Shown piece after piece: positions 1 to 5,569 of a stretch of DNA of 5,569 nt. This DNA comes from Acidobacteriota bacterium (GTDB lineage: Bacteria; Acidobacteriota; Terriglobia; Terriglobales; Acidobacteriaceae): the NCBI GenBank assembly GCA_021811745.1, contig JAJZNH010000500.1, positions 1-5,569 of the forward strand. The letters run 5' to 3'. Made by a program: the position numbers and the translations under genes. How positions within the stretch are numbered: position 1 is the stretch's first letter; every line of letters begins with the position of its first letter. The notes below the pieces were generated by a model, which did not search any database, was not told where the DNA came from, and was given only the letters and a program-made list of their open reading frames with translations.

Positions 1-1112
<1,112 letters not shown>

Positions 1113-1191
1113 TCAGGAGATGCCAGCTTCCAGCGAGAATCGGACACGCAAATTTGCGGAACGGATCTGGTGTTCAAAATCGGTGTGTACC

Positions 1192-1205
1192 GTTAGGATT
1201 CTAAC
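1192..1205. repeat. Perfect inverted repeat GTTAG-GATT-CTAAC (operator candidate)
   Basis: Two 5-base arms surround a four-base spacer, forming an AT-rich palindrome within a GC-rich divergent intergenic region. Each strand contains a hexamer similar to a -10 box inside it: TAGGAT on plus and TAGAAT on minus. Neither has a good -35 at 16-18 bases; the nearest plus-strand candidate, TTCAAA at 1173-1178, is only 15 bases away. A regulator site or overlapping divergent -10 elements are possible, but a 5+5 palindrome can occur by chance. Confidence 0.3.
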
Positions 1206-1250
1206 AAACCGGGCGCGACAGAACCGTGTGGCAGTGGTCACATATCCAGT

Positions 1251-1271
1251 CCGTGCGAAGCCGGCGCACGG
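1251..1271. repeat. 7-bp perfect stem-loop CCGTGCG / CGCACGG
   Basis: The arms are at 1251-1257 and 1265-1271, with a 7-base loop; the flanking T1250 and G1272 could add a wobble pair. It sits about 200 bases before the exported-protein start, so it could be in that gene's leader RNA or in the distal part of the enolase promoter region. On the plus strand the bases after it are T-rich but interrupted, without an uninterrupted T-run, so it is not a clear intrinsic terminator. Confidence 0.35.
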
Positions 1272-1341
1272 GTAACTTATTTGATTCGTGCCGGTAGAGG
1301 AACCTCACTGCCGGTGCAACGTGCTGCGCACCACGCTGCGG

Positions 1342-1354
1342 CGCTAGTCTAGCG
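1342..1354. repeat. Short inverted repeat CGCTA-GTC-TAGCG
   Basis: A perfect 5-bp stem with a 3-base loop, about 115 bases before the exported-protein start. It is small and could be chance; recorded because it is the third perfect inverted repeat in this intergenic region. Confidence 0.2.
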
Positions 1355-1458
1355 TTGGGTAGGTAGGCGCACGGCGCTTTCGCAGAGGAAGCTGCGTGCA
1401 CAACCTTCACTCCGCGGCCGGGTCTAACTCTCAGGGGGAGGGAGTAGGGTTCGCGAAA

Positions 1459-1464
1459 AAGGAG
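1459..1464 (+). promoter_or_regulatory. Shine-Dalgarno of exported-protein gene
   Basis: AAGGAG lies six bases before the ATG at 1471. It selects that start over the in-frame GTG at 1396 and over the ATG at 1465, which directly abuts the site. The 1471 start also places a signal peptide exactly at the N-terminus. Confidence 0.75.
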
Positions 1465-1470
1465 ATGAGG

Positions 1471-2484
1471 ATGAACCGCTCCATCTTTGTATGTGCCCTC
1501 ATGCTTGCTAGCTCCGCCTTTCTGGGCGCACAGCAGACGAGCCAGTCGAACCCATATGCAGGGATTTCGCATCCCCCGGCGAACGACACGATCGTCGATA
1601 TGGCATTGCCCGCGCCCACGCCAGCGCGTAAACCCTCGCCGGAAAAACTGGCAACGGCCCAGCCTGCCCGGACTGCGCAAAGCCTGCAGCAGGCGGTTCC
1701 GGCCGTCCGCCAAGCGGCGCCCCAGGCCGCAGCGGCCCATCTTCCGCTGAACTATCCCGGCCCGGAGCCGGGTGACGGCACGGACTACGGCATGGTGCTG
1801 GTCGCCCCCGATGCCGCCAGTGCCTCTTCACAAACTACGCAACCGGCCGAACCTAGCTTGAACACGAGCTCCTACGCCAACAATCCTGACGGCGACATCG
1901 TGCATCCAGCGCCGCTGCCGCCTGGTGAACTGAGCGAGGGAACCAACATTTACGTGCGCCTGTTGCAGAGTCTTTCCACCGGGTACGACCGGGAGGGCGA
2001 CGCATTCCGCACGGAGGTCATCTCCGACGTAACGCACGACGGGCAGGTTCTCATCCCCGCTGGGTCGGAGATTGACGGCACAGTAGAGCGGGTTTCTCTG
2101 GGCCATTTTGCCGGTCGCGGCTCCATACGATTGAGGCCGGAAACGATAACTTTGCCGGACGGCTCGCGCTACCAACTCTTTGCGCAGGTCTTTGAAACAG
2201 CGGGTTCCAGCACCTACGTAAATGGCGAAGGTACGATCTTTCCCATCTCGCGGGTCAAGAAGGACAGCATCGAATACCCCGCCATCGCGGGCGGAGGTCC
2301 AGTTGTCGGAGCGGTTGTCGCCGGGCCGGTGGCCAGCTTGGCCGGCACCGTGGCAGGCGCTAGCGCCGTCACCGCACATTTGCTGCTGGACCATCCGCAG
2401 CCCTCGCTGGAAACGGGCACAATGCTTGTCTTTTCGCTGACCCAGCCGCTCAGTATGGTTCCCGCCGGGTCTGCCGGAAACTAG
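1471..2484 (+). CDS. Exported protein with TrbI/VirB10-like C-terminal beta-domain
   Basis: This 337-residue protein starts with a signal peptide: MNR, a hydrophobic stretch at 5-19, and probable cleavage after LGA (Ala20). There is no lipobox at a usable position. Residues 21-150 are Pro/Ala/Gln-rich and probably disordered. Residues 152-245 look like a beta-rich domain: EGTNIYVRLLQSLSTG, then LIPAGSEIDGTVERV (194-208), GRGSIRLRPETITLPDGS (215-232). A glycine/alanine-rich hydrophobic stretch follows (272-303), and the protein ends with LETGTMLVFSLTQPLSM (313-329). The order 'IPAGs.i.G.v', 'r.r...i.LPDG', 'GT...v.l...l' is that of the TrbI/VirB10 family, whose members span the envelope in type IV secretion. 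Here there are no other secretion or conjugation genes, and VirB10's cytoplasmic N-terminus and inner-membrane anchor are replaced by a signal peptide. A periplasmic or outer-membrane-associated role is likely; the precise function is unknown. Confidence 0.75.
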   Translation: MNRSIFVCALMLASSAFLGAQQTSQSNPYAGISHPPANDTIVDMALPAPTPARKPSPEKLATAQPARTAQSLQQAVPAVRQAAPQAAAAHLPLNYPGPEPGDGTDYGMVLVAPDAASASSQTTQPAEPSLNTSSYANNPDGDIVHPAPLPPGELSEGTNIYVRLLQSLSTGYDREGDAFRTEVISDVTHDGQVLIPAGSEIDGTVERVSLGHFAGRGSIRLRPETITLPDGSRYQLFAQVFETAGSSTYVNGEGTIFPISRVKKDSIEYPAIAGGGPVVGAVVAGPVASLAGTVAGASAVTAHLLLDHPQPSLETGTMLVFSLTQPLSMVPAGSAGN

Positions 2485-2498
2485 AGAATCCGGTTTCC
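2476..2498 (+). terminator. Weak stem-loop overlapping the exported-protein stop codon
   Basis: GGAAAC (2476-2481) pairs perfectly with GTTTCC (2493-2498) across an 11-base loop containing the TAG stop. An alternative 5-bp pairing, CCGGA with TCCGG, uses overlapping bases. There is no T-run, so this is at best a weak or factor-assisted 3' end signal. Confidence 0.2.
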
Positions 2499-2501
2499 AA
2501 T

Positions 2502-2516
2502 TGACTTTTGAAGTCA
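2502..2516. repeat. Inverted repeat TGACTT-TTG-AAGTCA
   Basis: A perfect 6-bp stem with a 3-base loop, starting 17 bases after the exported-protein stop codon. It is low in GC and lacks a T-run. With the stem just before it, it might form the 3' end structure of the transcript; a regulator half-site pair is another option. Confidence 0.3.
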
Positions 2517-2784
2517 TCAACTCCGGCAGCGAAGTTGGCTACGCTGCCCTCGCGCTCAACACCCAAGCCTTCGGCTGCCCATCCAAATTGCGCACGATTA
2601 GACGATCGATCCTGGCAGTTTCGTGATGCGCGGAAGGCAGCCCATCGTAAAGGCGCCGCTCAACGCAGACCGGGCGCACAAATAGCGCAGCCAATGATTC
2701 CGGTGCAGCCGGCGGCGCCTCGCATTGCCCGCCGGCTCAGGCGCGCGGATCGGCTGCCTTTTCCTTCCGCGCATAGGCTTACTC

Positions 2785-2830
2785 GCAATTCGTACTTTTC
2801 TTGCCTATTGAGATTGGGCTATATTGTTCC
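2785..2830 (+). promoter_or_regulatory. AT-rich pocket, possible promoter of the CBS-domain gene
   Basis: This is the most AT-rich stretch in the gap and contains TATATT at 2820-2825, a fair -10 candidate. The TTGCCT upstream is too close (13 bases) to be its normal -35, and the hexamer at 17 bases is poor. The CBS start is nearly 190 bases downstream, which would mean a long leader. Confidence 0.2.
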
Positions 2831-3002
2831 GATACTGGACCGCAGGTCGCTTGACGCCGAGGGTGAACCAGCAATCCCTGGCGGTTTCTACGGAACGCTC
2901 ATGAGGATGCCGGTGGTCGGACCCGGGCAGGCCGGCAAGGGTTGGTGCCATAACGCTACACACTGCATCGCCCAGCCAGGAATATGGCTGCCGCCAGATG
3001 CC

Positions 3003-3008
3003 AGGAGG
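3003..3008 (+). promoter_or_regulatory. Shine-Dalgarno of CBS-domain gene
   Basis: AGGAGG, a full consensus site, lies five bases before the ATG at 3014. It rules out the in-frame upstream ATG at 2984, which has no such site and would add ten residues ([10 protein letters not shown]) encoded by the Shine-Dalgarno region itself. Confidence 0.85.
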
Positions 3009-3013
3009 AACGG

Positions 3014-3466
3014 ATGAAGATTACCGACACGATTGGACTGGTACTGAAGAACAAAACCCAAAACAGAATTCTGTCCATCGCGCCCGAGCAATCGGTCTAC
3101 GAGGCCATTCAAAGGATGGCCGAGCATGACGTGGGCGCTTTGCTAGTTCTCTCCGGCCAACGCCTGGTGGGCATCCTCTCCGAGCGCGACTACGCGCGCA
3201 AAGGCATCTTGATGGGCCACCCTTCGCAGGAAACCAAGGTCCACCAGATCATGACTTCCCCGGTGGTCTTTGTCACCCCTCAGCGCACCGTGGATGAGTG
3301 CATGTCGATGATGACCGAACACCATGTTCGCCATCTCCCCGTGCTGGAGGGAGACACCGTTGTAGGCGTGATCTCCATCGGCGACCTGGTAAAGTGGGTG
3401 ATCTCCGGTCAGGCGCATGCCATTCAGGCGTTGGAGGGGTACATCACGGGAACCTATCCCGCCTGA
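3014..3466 (+). CDS. Stand-alone two-CBS-domain protein
   Basis: This 150-residue cytoplasmic protein consists almost entirely of a Bateman module. CBS1 covers roughly 17-68, with [20 protein letters not shown] and the closing motif [10 protein letters not shown] (53-62). CBS2 covers roughly 76-131, with [34 protein letters not shown] (103-121) and GDLVKWV (123-129). The C-terminal helix ends [12 protein letters not shown], a tail I recall as typical of bacterial stand-alone CBS-pair proteins. CBS pairs usually bind AMP, ATP or related adenosine ligands and act as energy or redox sensors, often as dimers; the Asp residues at the end of each domain (Asp59, Asp124) are in the position that commonly contacts ribose. 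There is no attached enzyme or channel domain, so the partner is unknown. The amidase gene follows after 47 bases on the same strand. Confidence 0.93.
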   Translation: MKITDTIGLVLKNKTQNRILSIAPEQSVYEAIQRMAEHDVGALLVLSGQRLVGILSERDYARKGILMGHPSQETKVHQIMTSPVVFVTPQRTVDECMSMMTEHHVRHLPVLEGDTVVGVISIGDLVKWVISGQAHAIQALEGYITGTYPA

Positions 3467-3477
3467 CCGCGCCGGCG

Positions 3478-3489
3478 CTGCCGCGGCAG
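3478..3489. repeat. 12-base perfect palindrome CTGCCGCGGCAG
   Basis: A fully symmetric site within the 47-base gap between the CBS and amidase genes, 24 bases before the amidase ATG. CCGCG at 3467-3471 can also pair with CGCGG at 3482-3486. It could be a regulator site, or an RNA hairpin affecting amidase translation. GC-rich palindromes of this size are not rare in such DNA. Confidence 0.3.
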
Positions 3490-3513
3490 TTCTTCGGTGA
3501 TAGGATCGCGCAT

Positions 3514-5043
3514 ATGGTCAACGAGCCATCCAGCCTGCGTGAGGCCTGCGCGGATGCCGCACCGAACTCTTGTGCTCCTTCCGCTCGGCACTCCGGGTCC
3601 GAGGCTACGCCGCTTTGTTTCACCAGCGCCGTGCGGATGGCTCAACTCATCCGCGACAAAGAGCTGTCAGCGCGCGAGGCGCTGGCCGCGCACATCACGC
3701 AGATTGACCGCGTGAATCCCAAAGTCAACGCCGTTGTGACCCTGGCGTTGGAGATGGCGGTCGAAGCCGCCGCTCGCGCCGACGAGATGCAGGCACGCAA
3801 CGAAACGCTGGGGCCGCTCCATGGGTTGCCCGTTGCGCACAAAGACCTGCTTGAGACGCGCAGCATCCGTACCACCTTCGGATCGCCGCTCTTCCGGGAT
3901 TACCTGCCCGCCGAAAACGATCTCCTCGTGGAGCGAATGCAGCGCGCAGGCGCTATCGTGATTGGCAAGACAAACACGCCCGAATTCGGGGCCGGGTCGC
4001 AGACGTTTAACACCCTCTTCGGGGCTACCCGCAACCCCTACGACTTAACCAAGACCTGCGGCGGATCGTCCGGCGGCTCGGCCGTCGCGTTGGCCTGCGG
4101 CATGGCTCCGCTCGCCACCGGCACCGATGTCGGCGGATCACTGCGCAATCCCGCGGCTTTCTGCAACGTGGTCGGTTTCAGGCCCTCGATCGGCCGCGTG
4201 CCCGATCCCAAAGCACCGCTGGCATGGTCCACGCTCAACGTCTCAGGCTGCATGGCTCGCTCCGCGGAAGACCTGGCCCTCGGCCTGAGCGCGATCGCCG
4301 GGCCCGATGCACGCGATCCGCTCGCGCTCAACGAACAGGGAGAACTTTTCGCCCGTCCCCTGGAACGCAGCTTCAAAGGCGTGCGGATTGCCTGGTTCGG
4401 TGACCTCGGCGGCGTGCCTTTCGATGCGCGGATGCGCACGGTGGTCGATCGGCATCGCGCCACGTTCGCCGCGCTGGGTTGTATCGTGGAGCAGGATGAA
4501 CCGGATTTTTCCCCCGCTGAAATCTCCTTCCGTATCCTGCGCGCATGGGTAGCGGCCACCAGGCATAGCGCGCTCTATGCCCAACACCCTAACACCTTCA
4601 AGGACACGTTGCGCGAGGAGATCGAGCGTGGCCTGCGGCTCACCGGCGCCGACCTTGCGCGCGCCGAGGCCGCGCACACGCAACTCTGGCGGCGGTTCCA
4701 GGAATTTGTTGCGCGCTATGAATACTTCATTCTGCCCACCGTACAAACGCCGCCGTTCGATCTTTCCATCCCCTATCCCGCGGAGATCGAGGGCGTTCGA
4801 TTCACAAACTACATTGACTGGATGAAATCCTGCTGGTACATCTCAGCCACAGGCAATCCAGCGGTTTCTGTGCCCGCCGGGTTCACGCCAGAAGGACTGC
4901 CCGTGGGCCTCCAGATCGTAGGCCGTGACAAGCAGGACTTCAGCGTTCTCCAACTCGCACACGCCTTTGAAGAGGTGACCGGCTATGGGCAGACGCGGCC
5001 CGCTATCGCATTGGGAGTACAACCCCTACGGAGCAAGAGTTGA
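3514..5043 (+). CDS. Amidase-signature family amidase
   Basis: The 509-residue protein hydrolyses an amide bond (amide + water to carboxylate + ammonia or amine); the substrate cannot be told from sequence. The catalytic Ser-cisSer-Lys triad is complete: Lys110 in GLPVAHKDLLET, cis-Ser185 in GGSSGGSA (183-190) and nucleophile Ser209 in GTDVGGSLRNPAAFC (203-217), with the standard 24-residue spacing. Further landmarks are GKTNTPEFG (151-159) and the C-terminal NPAVSVPAGFTPEGLPVGLQIVGR (448-471). The length is usual for the family. GatA (the tRNA amidotransferase subunit) has the same fold, but no gatB or gatC is adjacent, which favours a general amidase. The ATG at 3514 is preceded only by a weak AGGA (3502-3505). 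It gives a Ser/Ala-rich N-terminal extension of about 36 residues before the domain, with no signal peptide. The next in-frame starts (GTG 3631, ATG 3637) would cut into the first helix. It is possibly co-transcribed with the CBS gene. Confidence 0.93.
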   Translation: MVNEPSSLREACADAAPNSCAPSARHSGSEATPLCFTSAVRMAQLIRDKELSAREALAAHITQIDRVNPKVNAVVTLALEMAVEAAARADEMQARNETLGPLHGLPVAHKDLLETRSIRTTFGSPLFRDYLPAENDLLVERMQRAGAIVIGKTNTPEFGAGSQTFNTLFGATRNPYDLTKTCGGSSGGSAVALACGMAPLATGTDVGGSLRNPAAFCNVVGFRPSIGRVPDPKAPLAWSTLNVSGCMARSAEDLALGLSAIAGPDARDPLALNEQGELFARPLERSFKGVRIAWFGDLGGVPFDARMRTVVDRHRATFAALGCIVEQDEPDFSPAEISFRILRAWVAATRHSALYAQHPNTFKDTLREEIERGLRLTGADLARAEAAHTQLWRRFQEFVARYEYFILPTVQTPPFDLSIPYPAEIEGVRFTNYIDWMKSCWYISATGNPAVSVPAGFTPEGLPVGLQIVGRDKQDFSVLQLAHAFEEVTGYGQTRPAIALGVQPLRSKS

Positions 5044-5060
5044 AGGAGCGCCGCTGAATC

Positions 5061-5569
5061 TCACGCCAAGCGCGCAAAAGCCTGCTCGACCTGCGCGGGG
5101 ATCGCGGAGGGCGGTTCGTAAAGGCTGTAGTTGATCTCGAGGACGGTGGCCGGAGGAACCGCGAGCGCCTGGAGCGCAGGGGCCGTGGCAGCCCAATCAA
5201 TGGAGCCCGCGCCGGGCCACAGGTGCTCGTCCTTGACGCCGTAGTTATCGTGAACGTGGACGGAGACGATGCGGCTGCTCAGGGTGGCGATCGCCGCGGC
5301 CACACCAACCGTAATGTGTGCATGCCCCAGGTCCAGGCAGACGCCTACGTTGTCCAGGTGGCCCATCGCCAGGATGAGCATCAGGTGCTCGGGAGTGGTG
5401 GGCTCGCTCAGCAGGTTCTCCACCAGAAGCTTGACTCCCAGGGGCCGGGCAAAGACGCCGAGGTGTTCGAGAGCGGTAAGCGCATTCTCGATGGTGCGCG
5501 GAGACCACGTGTCCGCCTGTTCGCCCAAGTGCACAACGAGGTTTTGCAGCGGGATTTGTTCGGCGGCTT
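5061..5569 (-). CDS. Sugar phosphate isomerase/epimerase family TIM barrel, 5'-truncated by window edge
   Basis: The visible 168 residues are the C-terminal part of a xylose-isomerase-like (AP endonuclease 2 fold) TIM barrel. The usual metal-ligand set is present: Glu50 in LLVENL, Asp79 and His82 in VCLDLGHAH (76-84), His104/His106 with Asp107 in SVHVHDN (102-108), and Glu144 in VLEINY (142-147). The segment HLWPGAGSIDW (115-125) is also typical of the family. Members isomerise or epimerise keto-sugars, inosose or hydroxypyruvate; the reaction here cannot be assigned. The frame is open to the right edge, so the start codon is outside; the GTG at 5534 encodes an internal Val within LVVHLGEQ. 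Family proteins are usually about 260-300 residues, so about 100 are missing. It is convergent with the amidase, stop codons separated by 17 bases. Confidence 0.92.
   Translation of the reverse strand, partial: AAEQIPLQNLVVHLGEQADTWSPRTIENALTALEHLGVFARPLGVKLLVENLLSEPTTPEHLMLILAMGHLDNVGVCLDLGHAHITVGVAAAIATLSSRIVSVHVHDNYGVKDEHLWPGAGSIDWAATAPALQALAVPPATVLEINYSLYEPPSAIPAQVEQAFARLA

Larger units (their letters stand above)
2485..3013. other. Unassigned 529-base region without a convincing gene
   Basis: Open frames here (one plus-strand frame of 169 codons from 2508) show no recognisable family, contain long Arg/Pro/Ala-rich runs typical of GC-rich non-coding DNA, and have no Shine-Dalgarno; the 169-codon frame overruns the CBS gene start. 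There are two wide inverted repeats: GCGCCT (2715-2720) with AGGCGC (2739-2744), and GCGCGG (2743-2748) with CCGCGC (2767-2772), each with an 18-base loop. They share two bases, so they could be alternative pairings. An AT-rich pocket at about 2775-2835 contains TTGCCT (2801-2806) and TATATT (2820-2825), but spaced only 13 bases. This pocket is the likeliest site for a CBS-gene promoter, though not proven. It could also hide a small RNA or gene remnants. Confidence 0.5.

Noticed and set aside
1396..1470. GTG start giving a 25-residue longer exported protein
   Set aside because: It would bury the signal peptide behind a hydrophilic leader and translate the Shine-Dalgarno region; the ATG at 1471 has AAGGAG at correct spacing.
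2476..2516. Strong Rho-independent terminator after the exported-protein gene
   Set aside because: Stems are present but short, not GC-rich, and not followed by a T-run, so only a weak terminator call was kept.
1828..2520. 230-codon minus-strand open frame
   Set aside because: It is antisense to the exported protein, whose signal peptide and domain are clear; its translation is Arg/Gly-rich without family resemblance.
2984..3013. Upstream ATG for the CBS gene
   Set aside because: The ten added residues are encoded across the consensus AGGAGG that serves the ATG at 3014.
2508..3017. 169-codon plus-strand frame in the gap
   Set aside because: It has no Shine-Dalgarno and no recognisable domain, its N-terminal half is Arg/Pro/Ala-rich, and it runs past the well-supported CBS start in another frame.
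3298..3513. Extended amidase frame overlapping the CBS gene
   Set aside because: The extra 72 codons are the out-of-frame shadow of the CBS2 domain; the amidase starts most plausibly at 3514.
4038..4746. Long minus-strand frames opposite the amidase
   Set aside because: They are antisense to the catalytic core of a complete amidase and show no family motifs.
5508..5534. GTG at 5534 as the real start of the epimerase-like protein
   Set aside because: The frame continues open and protein-like to the window edge, and the fold needs about 100 more N-terminal residues.

Overview
The window is GC-rich bacterial chromosomal DNA with long open frames, Shine-Dalgarno-led starts and ordinary housekeeping and accessory metabolic genes. 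The enolase sequence, and a secreted protein with an IPAG...GRGSIRLRP...LPDG pattern, resemble proteins of Acidobacteriota (Terriglobia/Acidobacteriaceae-like). This assignment is by recall, not search, and is only moderately confident. I see no rRNA, tRNA, CRISPR array, insertion sequence or phage gene.

Layout: (1) 1-923, minus strand: enolase, whose 3' part runs off the left edge (307 residues visible). (2) 924-1470: a 547-base divergent intergenic region with three small perfect inverted repeats. It also contains a 63-codon open stretch in frame with enolase. (3) 1471-2484, plus: an exported protein of 337 residues with a signal peptide, a Pro/Ala-rich linker and a C-terminal half resembling the TrbI/VirB10 beta-domain. 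(4) 2485-3013: a 529-base stretch without a convincing gene, containing several potential stem-loops and one AT-rich pocket. (5) 3014-3466, plus: a stand-alone protein with two CBS domains (150 residues). (6) 3514-5043, plus: an amidase-signature hydrolase (509 residues) with an intact Lys-Ser-Ser triad, 47 bases behind the CBS gene and possibly co-transcribed with it. (7) 5061-5569, minus: the C-terminal 168 residues of a xylose-isomerase-like TIM-barrel protein (sugar phosphate isomerase/epimerase family), convergent with the amidase and only 17 bases away; its 5' end runs off the right edge.

The genes do not form an obvious pathway: enolase is glycolytic, the CBS protein probably senses adenine nucleotides, and the amidase and epimerase-like protein are general catabolic enzymes with unknown substrates. 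I found no convincing new defence, mobile or multi-gene system. The points most worth checking are the VirB10-like exported protein with no secretion-system genes beside it, the in-frame open extension upstream of enolase, and the unexplained 529-base gap.
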